Shown one piece after another: positions 16,693 to 25,874 of a stretch of DNA of 64,000 bases. Below the pieces are notes generated by a model. That model was not told the DNA's origin and did no database searches. It was given only the letters and a program-made list of their open reading frames with translations. The translations under genes and the position numbers were made by a program. Every line of letters begins with the position of its first letter. The first letter of the stretch is position 1. This DNA is from an uncultured Lachnospiraceae bacterium (GTDB taxonomy: Bacteria; Bacillota; Clostridia; Lachnospirales; Lachnospiraceae): the NCBI GenBank assembly GCA_947571775.1, contig CANOZK010000011.1:1-64000 (forward strand). The letters are read 5' to 3'.

Positions 16693-16721
16693 ATTCTAAT
16701 CCTAAATTCATGATTTGTCAA
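16693..16721 (-). promoter_or_regulatory. Outward promoter inside the invertible element
   Basis: On the minus strand TTGACA (16721-16716), exactly 17 bp, TAGAAT (16698-16693). It fires leftward across the left inverted repeat; after inversion it would fire rightward past 18080. A plus-strand TTGTCA overlaps its -35 and might serve the recombinase gene. Confidence 0.65.
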
Positions 16722-16862
16722 CAAAGTTTTTGTATTTTTTAAAATTCCGGTTTTAAAAAGCAGAACTTTTTTGACTGATTTTCTAAATTTTTTTTAAAGA
16801 ACACTGTTTTGGATTGTATTTACCGTCAAAATGATGGTCATACCGCCAGAAAGGAGCATTGT

Positions 16863-18011
16863 ATGAGAAAAGGCAGAAATGTATACAAAAGAAAAGATGG
16901 TCGCTGGGAAGCCAGAGTGTTGATTGGACGCAGGGCAGATGGTTGTCCTCAATATAAATACCTGTATGGAGGCACTTATCGGGCGGCCTTGCAAAAAAAG
17001 GAGGATTTTGAGAAAAATGCCGCTGGGCAGACACAGGAGCCTGTTTATAAAGACGCTTTGTGTTTCCGGGATGCCGCCGTGTTGTGGCTGGATGATTCCA
17101 GAGAACGGTGGAAGCCGTCCAGTTATGTTCGTTACCAGGATTGCCTGGAAAAAGATATTCTGCCCCAATGGGGAAAAATGCCCCTGCGGGAAATCGGACA
17201 GGAAGATTACGATAAACTAATCAACGGGTTAAAGAGCAGGCTCAAGGGAAGCTCCATCAATACCATAAACTCTATCTTAAAGGCAATTATTAAATATTCG
17301 CTGTTAAATAGGCATTTGGAGAAAAGCCCGTTTGACTTGTCCTATCCATCGGTCAAAAAGGGCGGACGCAGTATGGATATTCTGACTGCGGAGGAGATCT
17401 GGGATATTACCCAGTATATTGACTCTCATTTTACGCCGCTGACGCTGGGAATCCTGCTTGCACTTTATGAGGGAATCCGGTTGGGGGAACTCTGCGCTCT
17501 TCAATGGAGGGATGTGGATATCGAAAAGGGCATCCTCCATATACGAAAAACAATGCAGAGACTTCGGCAGCCGTCGCCGGAACCTGGCGGTCCAAAGACG
17601 CTCCTTCATCTGGGAATACCCAAGAATGGCAGGGAACGAACCATCCCGATTCATCCGGCAGTATTAGAAATTTTGAGAAATAACCGGGAAGAATGTCCCG
17701 AAGAATATTATGTCATCCGAGACCACAGGCCCATGGAGCCTAGAAGCTTCTCGCGGCATTTTAAGTATGTGCTGAGGCAGGCCGGGATACGAAATCTCAA
17801 TTTTCATACCCTCCGCCACACGTTTGCGTCCTGCTGCGTGGAGGCAGGCATGGATATCAAGGTGCTAAGCGAAATCCTCGGCCATTCTTCTGTGAAAATT
17901 ACGATGGATCGCTATGTACACCTATCTATGCAATATAAGCAAAGCCAACTGAGAAACCTGGAGCTTCCTGTTTTTCCAAGCATAAACCGTCAGAAAAATA
18001 GTCGGGTTTGA
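16863..18011 (+). CDS. Tyrosine recombinase / integrase
   Basis: 382 aa from ATG 16863 (AAGGAG at 16851-16856; the frame opens 18 codons earlier without a site). N-terminal AP2-like arm-binding domain (VYKRKDGRWEARVLIGR), SAM-like core-binding domain (about 80-170), catalytic domain from about 180. The active-site set is complete: Arg in EGIRLGELCALQW, the beta-hairpin Lys near GIPKNGRERTIPI, HTLRHTFASCC (His-x-x-Arg), LGHSSVKITMDRYVH with His and the Tyr nucleophile. It resembles Tn916/phage integrases, but no excisionase or cargo accompanies it. It is the only gene between the inverted repeats, so it probably acts on them. Confidence 0.93.
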   Translation: MRKGRNVYKRKDGRWEARVLIGRRADGCPQYKYLYGGTYRAALQKKEDFEKNAAGQTQEPVYKDALCFRDAAVLWLDDSRERWKPSSYVRYQDCLEKDILPQWGKMPLREIGQEDYDKLINGLKSRLKGSSINTINSILKAIIKYSLLNRHLEKSPFDLSYPSVKKGGRSMDILTAEEIWDITQYIDSHFTPLTLGILLALYEGIRLGELCALQWRDVDIEKGILHIRKTMQRLRQPSPEPGGPKTLLHLGIPKNGRERTIPIHPAVLEILRNNREECPEEYYVIRDHRPMEPRSFSRHFKYVLRQAGIRNLNFHTLRHTFASCCVEAGMDIKVLSEILGHSSVKITMDRYVHLSMQYKQSQLRNLELPVFPSINRQKNSRV

Positions 18012-18048
18012 GAAATATACCGCTTGTTTTCAGAGAGTTTTCTATTTT

Positions 18049-18080
18049 CATCTTAGAAGGGGTCATTCTAAGACACAATA
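18049..18080. repeat. Right inverted repeat / putative recombinase site
   Basis: Arms at 18051-18058 and 18066-18073, spacer GGGGTCA at 18059-18065; exact reverse complement of 16637-16668. Confidence 0.9.
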
Positions 18081-18109
18081 CCTACTAAGATTGGCATTGC
18101 TTTTAGTAT

Positions 18110-18450
18110 AACCAAATTTCATATTGCTATACTGATTATAGTACGGATACGGTGAGATTATAATTGTTTTGTAACAATTCAGATACTTTGACTGTTACAT
18201 TATTTTTCTTACATCCCTGGGACATTCGGTGAGATCCCGGCACAGCCTTATCCCTTCTGTAATAAGTACATAAGCTGCAAAAGAACCAGGAAGTATCCCC
18301 CTCGCTTTCTCATCCAGAGCGGGGCGGATATGGGGGAGGAGCAGCAAATAGATTAGCGCTTGAGTCAGAATACAGGTGTCCGTCTATTTGGTATAGCGAT
18401 GAAGTATCGGGAGGCATAGGGCGGAGAAACAAAAAAAGGTCTGATTTTGG
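18110..18450 (-). pseudogene. Decayed copy of the small membrane protein gene at 18693-19007
   Basis: This stretch aligns over most of its length with 18699-18978, including the segments encoding VSPPYA and the LITEGIRLCR region. Relative to the intact copy it has lost a base in the segment encoding the TDTCIL region, which puts a stop (TGA) in frame. It also carries a 28-nt GTAAC element (18171-18198) absent from the other copy. The duplication is direct and about 600 bp apart. Confidence 0.6.
18171..18198. repeat. 28-nt palindromic element, GTAAC family
   Basis: Starts GTAACAATTCAG and ends ACTGTTAC; same length and ends as 55240-55267 and (reverse) 1689-1716. It sits inside the decayed membrane-gene copy. 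Confidence 0.55.
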
Positions 18451-18692
18451 TAAATTCTCTTTTCTTCTTCTTATGCTTCCACACAATGAGCAGCAAAACA
18501 GTCACTTGGAAATATTTGCACAGAATCTGCGATACATACCATTTGAAACCGATTTATGGTAAAATTCAGCACCTTTTGTAATTTTATGACAACATATAAA
18601 AAAGCCAAAAAATGATTGACAAATCACAAATCCACATTTAAAATACGTATCAAGAAAGCCGGACAGAAAACAATTTGTCAGATATCCCTTTC

Positions 18693-19007
18693 TCATAGAA
18701 TCAAATTGCATATTGCTTTGCTGATTATAGTATGGATACAGTGAGATGCACAGTAAAATGTTAGCATTCCTGGAAGTTCGGTGAGATTCCGGCACAGTCT
18801 TATCCCTTCTGTAATAAGTGCGAAAGCTGCAAAACCACTGAGTATTCCGCTAAAAGGAATATTTGGGAAGGGCAGCAAGTAGGTTAGAACTTGAGTCAGA
18901 ATACAGGTATCCGTATAGATGAGTAAAGCGATGAAGTATCCGAAGGCATAGGGCGGAGAAACGAAAGATCTAAAATTCTTTAAATTCTGATTTTCTCTTT
19001 CTTTCAT
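18693..19007 (-). CDS. Small hydrophobic membrane protein, unrecognised
   Basis: 104 aa. After a charged N-terminus (MKERENQNLKNFRSF) come two or three membrane segments: YFIALLIYTDTCILTQVLTYLL, FSGILSGFAAFALIT, and a C-terminal hydrophobic tail. No family recognised. A frameshifted relative lies at 18110-18450, so the open frame is evolutionarily related to something once coding, but this copy may itself be a fragment. Minus strand, no obvious ribosome site. Debris of mobile genes on both sides argues for a residual gene of an integrated element. Confidence 0.4.
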   Translation of the reverse strand: MKERENQNLKNFRSFVSPPYAFGYFIALLIYTDTCILTQVLTYLLPFPNIPFSGILSGFAAFALITEGIRLCRNLTELPGMLTFYCASHCIHTIISKAICNLIL

Positions 19008-19165
19008 GTTTTCCCTTACCGAAAGTTTGATTACAAAATTTGAAATATTCGTACGAACTGTCCATATAGATGCGATTGCGGGAGTGTCGTAGGCATGGAG
19101 CGCTATACTCTTTGGAGACGGCGAGGTTACGGATCAAAAAAAGGTAAAAAAACATGCCCTCGTAA

Positions 19166-19324
19166 AAAGAAGTCCCCAACGCCCGTGCAATTAAGAAACG
19201 CTTCCGTATCTGGACAGATGCGGTGGCCGCCGCAGGACTGCCGACTCACTGTACGCTGGAGCAAAACCGGATCCGCACAAAGAAACACGAATGGGAGAAG
19301 CGGATGCAGGACCTGCTGGGGTAG
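19166..19324 (+). pseudogene. Fragment resembling an HNH_repeat (homing-endonuclease-associated) domain
   Basis: The frame 19166-19324, lacking a start, encodes KEVPNARAIKKRFRIWTDAV, AAAGLP and a basic helical tail ending at TAG 19322. The pattern of a Pro-containing turn, a helix and (F)xxWxxAxxAAGLP fits repeats found with HNH and homing-type endonucleases and in integrative elements. A stop (TAA at 19163) cuts it off upstream. It is interpreted as the C-terminal relic of a mobile-element protein; the family call is tentative. Confidence 0.35.
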
Positions 19325-19425
19325 AACATTGAAAATCAAGATAGTTGCAGGGAAGCCGTCTTCCTTGTTTCTATTTGATAGAAAGAGCAAGGACGAAGAT
19401 TGTTTTGTGAAAGGAGGTGACAGCG

Positions 19426-19482
19426 ATGAGGATACAATGTGGAGTATACTTGAGCGGCTTTGTGTATAAAGAAGAAAAATAG
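19426..19482 (+). CDS. Possible 18-aa peptide with strong ribosome site
   Basis: ATG 19426 lies 5 bp behind a near-perfect AAAGGAGGTGA. The peptide reads MRIQCGVYLSGFVYKEEK. No homology can be claimed; it may be a leader peptide or the orphaned start region of a lost gene. About 150 bp of AT-rich sequence separates it from the DUF4430-like gene. Confidence 0.25.
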   Translation: MRIQCGVYLSGFVYKEEK

Positions 19483-19635
19483 AAATGAAGAAGTGAAGAA
19501 GTAGAAAAAAATCTAGAAAATTAGGATAAATTTATAAAGGCTTTTGCTTATAAGTTTATTCTGGAAGAAAAAATCAATCAAAATAAAGTATAATCAAAAA
19601 GCAAGCTTTTCAAGTCATCACAGGAGGTAATTAGT

Positions 19636-20232
19636 ATGACAAACGCAAAATCTATGTTAAAGAAAGTTATGGGAACTGTTTTAGCTGCTGCAATGACAAT
19701 GTCACTGTCCGTAAGTGCATTCGCTGCAACACCAGAGACAATCACTGTGAATTTCACGGATAGCACATCAGGAGTGGCCGTAGAATTGGATGCTAAAACT
19801 GTAAGCACCCAGCCTTTGATCACTGCTGGTACAACTTTCCGGGGTCCTGTGCTGGAGGCAATTCTGAAAAATAGTGGAATTTCTTCTGCTAATTTTAAGA
19901 TGAAATTTGGTGAGAAAGCTACTTTACTGGACGTAATCAATGATGCTGCTGTTCAGGCAGAAGCAGATCCAGTGTATGGAGCAACCAATAGCTACGATCC
20001 CAATGGCATCTTTGTAGATTCTTTGTTCGATATGAAGACAGAGAGCAAATATGGCGATTACGACGCTGAGGGCAAACCTCATTCTTGGGAAGGTACCTCT
20101 TGGAATATTGACTATAAACAAGACGGTGGTGCAGCTTATGCCGCAGAATATTATGCAAACAATGAAGAACTGGAGAACACGCCAGTAACAGACATTACAT
20201 TGAATTACAAAAAAGATTCCATGAAATGGTAA
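19636..20232 (+). CDS. Secreted DUF4430-like protein
   Basis: 198 aa. Clear signal peptide (KKVMGTVLAAAMTMSLSVSA, cleavage after AFA near residue 30). The mature part has the outline of DUF4430, the transcobalamin-like beta-grasp module: a helix AVLLEAI-type (GPVLEAILKNSG; EKATLLDVINDAA), a GIFVDSLFDM strand, SWNIDYKQDGG and a terminal TDITLNYKKDSMKW. In other clostridial proteins this module is paired with an alpha-toroid, and the next gene carries such a toroid. Ligand unknown. RBS CAGGAGG before ATG 19636; terminator at 20267-20306. Confidence 0.6.
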   Translation: MTNAKSMLKKVMGTVLAAAMTMSLSVSAFAATPETITVNFTDSTSGVAVELDAKTVSTQPLITAGTTFRGPVLEAILKNSGISSANFKMKFGEKATLLDVINDAAVQAEADPVYGATNSYDPNGIFVDSLFDMKTESKYGDYDAEGKPHSWEGTSWNIDYKQDGGAAYAAEYYANNEELENTPVTDITLNYKKDSMKW

Positions 20233-20266
20233 GCCGGAAATAGACTAATTGATGTAATATTCAAAT

Positions 20267-20306
20267 GCCTGGAAAAAACGATAAGCTTTTTTCCCAGGCG
20301 TTTTTT
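20267..20306 (+). terminator. Terminator after the DUF4430-like gene
   Basis: GCCTGG (20267-20272) plus an A tract pairs with a T tract plus CCAGGC (20294-20299), followed by six T. Confidence 0.75.
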
Positions 20307-20352
20307 AAAATTATCTATAAGAAGAATCGATTAGAAAAGGAAGGAGAAAAAT

Positions 20353-23300
20353 TTGAATATAAAATTTAAAGTTTTTAAGCAATTATTGATATCCGGCATA
20401 ACAATTTTTCTTTTAAGTTTGTTTATCATTTATCTGGCACAAGCAGCAGATACAATATCGGATGAGAGTGGATTTGTTTTGAAAACATACTCTTATGTAG
20501 GTATAAGACCAACTGATACAAGATTTGATGCCAACCAAAGAGAAATCCAAAAATTAAAAGACGGACTATATCGAGTCGATCTGGGAGAGATCAAAAAACC
20601 TGACGGAACGATTCTGCTGTCTACTGGTACAAATTATAGATACACATAAATACAAGGAAAATATGATTTAGGTAATGTATAGATTACTTTTTATTCTGCA
20701 AAAAGAGGAAAAGAGGAAATACCTGTAATAATCGGGGAGGACCATAGTTTTGAATTGACAATAGACAGCAGAGAGTATGATTGGTGTATGGGTTCTGAAT
20801 CAATCTGCTGTTTTTTTAGAATAAAAACAGCAGATACTGAGGAAACCATAACCTTGCTTCTGGACTCAACTTCAAATGCTGGCGCGACAGAAAAGAAGAT
20901 GAACAGTTATACAGGTATCTATTTACAGGACGATAAGAATAATAAATTATCGGATCATACAGATTTTGAGCTTCTTAGTAAAACATATAAAAGCAAAGAG
21001 TATCTGATAGAAGATTCTGTAAAAGCAGTTTCTGTGGAAGTTCTGAGAGATTTTGAACATATTGAAAGGGATGATAATAGTACTGGATATAGATGGCTGG
21101 GATTGGGAGAAAATTACATCAGTATCAACGGGGAGCCATATGTAAGGTTTGCCAATTCCAGTGAAAGCGTCGGACAAAACAAAAGCCCGGATTTGTATCT
21201 GAAAAAGGGAATGAATGTGATTGAGGTAGGTGTAGATGTTGGAGATTATTCTTCAGAAAATGAATCCGGGATTTGTGTGGATGTTCAGAGGGTTGACAAC
21301 TGCGTTTATCTGATTGAGTGGAATGGAGAGGAAGCCCAGCCGGAACTTTCTTCCAATACAGCGATTCGATACATTAATGCCACGCAGCTGGGGAACGACA
21401 GCGCCCAAATTGATTATACAAAATATCCCGTAGGAGAAGCGCCGCAGTTTACGATTGCCCTTCCCGAATCCACACCAATGGATGCCAATTCAAAAGAATA
21501 TAAACAACTCCTTTTGGGTGTGATAACGGAAGATCCGGGGGCGTCCTGGGAAATTGTGGAGCCAGTGTTGGACGAAAAGAGAGACGGTATACAGGTGGGG
21601 ATCTACCATGCAGTGACCGTTGAGGATAATACAGAATCAATTCAGATAAAGGTTACTGCTGCAGATGGAGCATCCCAGCTTTATATCATTCCTTTGACGC
21701 GTAAAGAGTCCGATAGCCAATTAAAAAATCTTGAAGTAAAAGGGATAAAGCTTTTGGATTATGACACGAAAGCGCCAGTCGCGTGGGATCCAGAAAAGGA
21801 GTATTATGCGTTTGAATCAGGAGCAGGAATGGATACCATCACTTTGAATCCGACGATTGCTGAGGATGCAACTTATAAAATCAATGATGGAAATACAGTC
21901 AATGGTGATACAGACATCATAGACATTGAAGTAACGGCTGAAGATACCGTAACAAAAACCAACTACTATCTGTTCCAGATGAATCCGGATAAAACCATTT
22001 CGGCATTCACCATTCCCGAATCCACCAAACAGCGGGCAAAAGCGATGCTGGATAGAGGCTGGAATACGCGGGACGAGAAGCAAAAGAAGAAAGATATCGG
22101 AACCAGTTTCTGGGATGTTTTTAAACAAGTAACCACTGAACCAGATTTTGACTTCCACGGAGTCCAAGTCAGTGATCCGGTGAAACGTAGTTGGAGTCAG
22201 GCTACGGATTATGGAAGCGCCGTTCTGGAGCTGATTATCCTGGGAGAGAATCCTTATAATTATAACGATCATAATTATGTACAGGATTTAATCGACTGCG
22301 GAGGTGGCACCTATGCTAATAATGTCTGGTATCTGTTGGCAGCGAAGGCTGCAGGCATAGACGAGGGAAACATCACCAAGATGACAAACTCCATAAAAAG
22401 CCAGGTACTTAACAGTGGTTACGATTTAGATATCAACGGGTGGAATCTGGCTGTAACCGCCCCAGATTTAACGCCATCCGAGATTATATATGTAGTCAAT
22501 TATATGAAGAAAGCCCAGATCAAAAGCGAAAATGTAGCAGGTATGTTCTATCATCCCTTTCATTCGCCTAACACCATGACTCAGGGGTGTGCTTTAAGTG
22601 GGCTGGTGGGATGCGGACTGGATATAGAAAAAACTTTTTCTCTAGTTACTACCGACGACCATCGGACGGTCAATGCATTGAGCGTTATTCAGGATAAATA
22701 CCTGAGGGTAGAAGACGGTCAGTTCTGGTATTCTTACGGATACGCTGGTGATAGACCAGAAATGAAATCCTTTAATAAAGACATCATCATCGCTCTAGGT
22801 GATATCGCCAATGGCAGCACTTTCTACCAGAGATATAACTTGACCGCAGATAAAGCGCAGGCTCTTTTATCGAACGCAAAAGCTCTGTCAACAGACAGTG
22901 TGGACGAAACGACGAAAGCCGCCCTGGCAAGTGCTATTTCTGCTTTGGAAAGCAAACTGGGAAGCACCAGGGGCAGCGTTCTGGCCTGTGGAATGGGCCA
23001 GGAATATTATGCCCTCCAGGATGCCATGTACGCTGTGAATCCATCCCTGAAAAAAGGCTATTGGATCTGTACTGATAAAGAATGGAATACCCTAAATCAG
23101 ATCAACGAAACCATTGAAAAACTGGATCCTAACAGCAAAGAGCCAGATTACCAAAACGCCGTGGCCATCTTAGAAGCCTACAAGAGTTATCAGGAGCTGG
23201 GCGGAGAGGATGAACAAGCAAAAGAGAGACTGCAAGGCTATGTAGAGAACTATCCAGTCTTGGAAGCAGCCTATAACCTTCTGAATGAAGAAGGCGGACT

Positions 23301-25446
23301 GGATGCCATTGAGGAGGTGGTTGCAGCCATCGAAGCACTGGAAGAGCCGGCGAAACTGGCCAACAAAGCCAAGATTGAAGAAGTACAGAAGGCATACAAT
23401 GCTCTGACCGATAACCAGAAGACAGCCGTCACCAACGCTGGCAAGCTGAATCAACTGGTAAGCGATCTGGAGAACATCGAAACCGCTATCAAGCTGATCG
23501 AAGCCCTCCCGGCCGCCGAGCAGGTAACCTTGTCTCACGAGAAACAGATCGACGAGGCACAGAAAGCATACGAAGCCCTGACTGACGCCTTGAGAGGGGA
23601 AATCTCCGATGTCAACAAGCAAAAATTAACGAGTGCGCAGGCAAGGCTGGCCGATTTGAAAGCCGCCAATGCAGTTTCCCAGAAGATTGCCGCCATCGGC
23701 ACCATAACCGAAGCAAACTGGAGGGTACAGGAATCCGCGGCAGCGGCAGCCAGAGACAGCTACAACCGCTTAACCGCAGCCCAGAAAGCCCTGGTAACGA
23801 ACCTTTCCACCCTGACAGCAGCCGAAAACGCCATTGCTTCCTTTAAGACCGATGCAGCCGACAAAGAAGCCGCTGCTGTGATTGCCGATCAGATCGCAGC
23901 CATTGGTGAAATCACAGAAGAAAACGGGAGCCACAAGGAGACGCAGGTGGCCGCTATCCGCGCTGCTTACGACCGCCTCACCGCAGCCCAAAAAGCCTTG
24001 GTTACCAACCTGTCCGCACTCGAAGCGGCAGAGAACGCCGTAAAAGAACACAAAGCAAACGCGGCAGCCGACAGCAAAGTGCCGCAGATTATCGAACTCA
24101 TTCAGGCTTTGCGCGGCACAACCGCCGTATCTGGAAACGAAGCACAGGACGGCCCGCTCTCCCTGACCGAGAAGAACAACAACACGCCGACCTGGGAGAT
24201 CTGGACGGACGAGTGGATCCAGTACGTCGCAGACGTCCGCGGCCGTATCAGCCGCTTAGAATCGGGACTGGTAAGCCTGATTACCAACCTGCCCGACCTT
24301 GAAGCAGCCGAAAAATACATCAGCCAGCTTTGGGTGGACAGCGTAAAAGGCAGGATTGCAGCCCTGCCAAGTGCAGATACCATCGCAGAATACCAGGAGA
24401 TCGCAGAGGGCAAGGCAGAGCTTACCGCAGAACAGCTCACCGCCATCCTGGAAGCGCTTTATGCAAAAGCACAGACCTACCCAGACAGCCGGATCCTTTA
24501 CTTGAGAGCATATTTACAGCCATACGTGGATTCCCTGGCTTACTACTACGGGAAATACCAGCGGGAAAGGCTTGACCGCAATGGACTGGCCTCCGTACAG
24601 GAAGCGCTGGGCAAATGCGACGGATTTACCGACGAGGAGCGGGCTGTGCTGCAAGAGATGAGCGGACGGGTAAACGGTGAGGCCGTAATGTTCCCGAAGC
24701 TGTTCTCATTTTTGGATACCCAGGTCGGACAGGTGCAAAAAGACATCGCCGACGCGGCGGAAGCCGACGCAAGAATCGCAGCCCTGCCCGATAAAATCGC
24801 CGAAGAAAACGTAAACGAAGTGGATCGTGAGATTGAGGCTATTGAGCAAATGATGGAGCAGATGACCTGGCTGGCGAAATCTTACATGAAAAACCAGGGA
24901 CGCTTAGGCGTATTAAAAGCCCTTGTGGACTACTACCTGGGCGGGGAGGAAGTCCGGCAGGCATTTGAGGCCGGAAGCCCCGAACTGGTATCCGCAGAAG
25001 CCCTCACAGCCAACAGCGTGTAGGTAAACTGGATGTCCTACGACGGCGCAGCCAGCTATCTGGTACTTAGAAAAACGACAAACGGCAACTGGAAGCAGAT
25101 CGCAGAAGTAACCGAGCTTGCCTACACCGACGATACAGCCAAACAAGACGCCACATACCGCTACACCGTACAGGCCAGAAGCAAGAGGTGGAACGGGGAA
25201 GCGCTCAGCAGCTACCATACAGAAGGCTTATCCGTCACCACACCTGTGGAAAAACTCACCCGGCCATCCTGGAAAAAAGTCCAGTCCGCCGGATACCAGA
25301 GCGTCAAACTCTCCTGGAATAAAGTAAACGGCGCCAGCGGATACAAAGTATCCCGCGCAACTTCCAAAAACGGCGCCTACCGGACCGTAAAAGGCAAAAC
25401 AACCACAGGCAGCCGCTCCGCCATCGGAAAAGCCGCCGCAAAGTAA
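20353..25446 (+). pseudogene. Giant secreted surface protein gene interrupted by three in-frame stops
   Basis: One reading frame of 1,698 codons from TTG 20353 (RBS AAGGAG) to TAA 25446, broken only by TAA 20647, TAG 20680 and TAG 25021; no frameshift is needed. Order: signal/anchor helix (LLISGITIFLLSLFIIYLAQ); beta-rich N-terminal region; two cadherin-like beta-sandwich segments (to about 22000); an alpha-toroid (prenyltransferase/transcobalamin-like) about 22000-22850; four three-helix repeats with motifs such as YNRLTAAQKALVTNLS (about 23300-24060); further helices; FN3-like segments after 25021. No LPXTG anchor is visible, and the last FN3 looks truncated. The long middle part (20755-25023) stays open, so either decay is recent, or the stops are read through, or the middle part is expressed separately. 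Confidence 0.7.
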
Positions 25447-25452
25447 AACAAC

Positions 25453-25479
25453 ACGGGGACGCTCAAAAAGCGTCCCCGT
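25453..25479 (+). terminator. Terminator after the surface-protein gene
   Basis: ACGGGGACGCT (25453-25463) pairs perfectly with AGCGTCCCCGT (25469-25479) around a 5-nt loop; the T-rich tail is short. Confidence 0.65.
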
Positions 25480-25516
25480 AATTTCTAATTATGACATTCC
25501 AAAAGCCATAAGATCT

Positions 25517-25778
25517 TTGAAATTTTCTGCTCTGTATGATGCGCTTGACTATGCCGAGCAGGTAGAAAAAGCGGTCAAATCACACCGGGAAGCCAGAAAG
25601 AAGCGTAGATATGTGTCAGGCAGTTCAGCAAATAAGGATAGAATCGGAACAGATTGGCGAGGAAAAAGGAAGGCTAGAGCAGGCCAAAAAAACAGCCAGA
25701 AGTCTTTACAAGATCATTGCCCAGGGCGTAAATTATCCTGTGGAAACAATAAAAGGATGGATAAATGGGTCCTTCTAA
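25517..25778 (+). pseudogene. Frameshifted fragment, Rpn-like transposase/nuclease C-terminus
   Basis: Two frames overlap. The first (from 25517) gives FSALYDALDYAEQVEKAVKS. The second, entered near 25600, gives VDMCQAVQQIRIES, a Glu/Lys-rich helix, and a terminal QGVNYPVETIKGWINGSF ending at TAA 25776. A VDMC(x)A(x) segment followed by an EEKGRLEQAKKTA-type helix and a short IPIETI-like end is typical of the C-terminus of Rpn/PD-(D/E)XK recombination-promoting nucleases. The catalytic part is missing. Relic only. Confidence 0.4.
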
Positions 25779-25874
25779 CGCCTGATAACAGAAAAGCCGC
25801 TTTGCAGATGACCGAATTTTTACAGGGTTTCGCCATATATCATGCGGTTAGCGCACTAGAAAAAATTTCCTTAG

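Larger units (their letters stand above)
16636..18081 (+). mobile_element. Candidate self-contained invertible element (recombinase between inverted repeats)
   Basis: A perfect 32-bp inverted repeat (16637-16668 and 18049-18080; 33 bp counting one further matching base on each side) flanks a single gene, a complete tyrosine recombinase. Each repeat contains 8-bp arms TCTTAGAA/TTCTAAGA around a 7-bp asymmetric spacer (TGACCCC left, GGGGTCA right), the layout of a tyrosine-recombinase core site. The two sites are inverted, so recombination would flip the 1.4-kb interior. A consensus promoter points outward just inside the left end. Alternatively it is an integrase-only transposable unit with terminal repeats. 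Confidence 0.7.

Noticed and set aside
18502..18795. 97-aa minus-strand frame
   Set aside because: It overlaps the end of the small membrane gene in another frame, has no ribosome site and a random-looking composition.
19095..19469. 124-aa plus-strand frame
   Set aside because: Its translation is rich in Arg/Cys/Trp typical of an out-of-frame reading; the domain-like sequence in this region lies in a different frame.
23300..24060. Tandem helical repeats considered as a DNA-level repeat array or CRISPR-like structure
   Set aside because: The periodicity is at protein level only, with diverged units and no constant repeat-spacer pattern. No CRISPR array was seen anywhere in the window.
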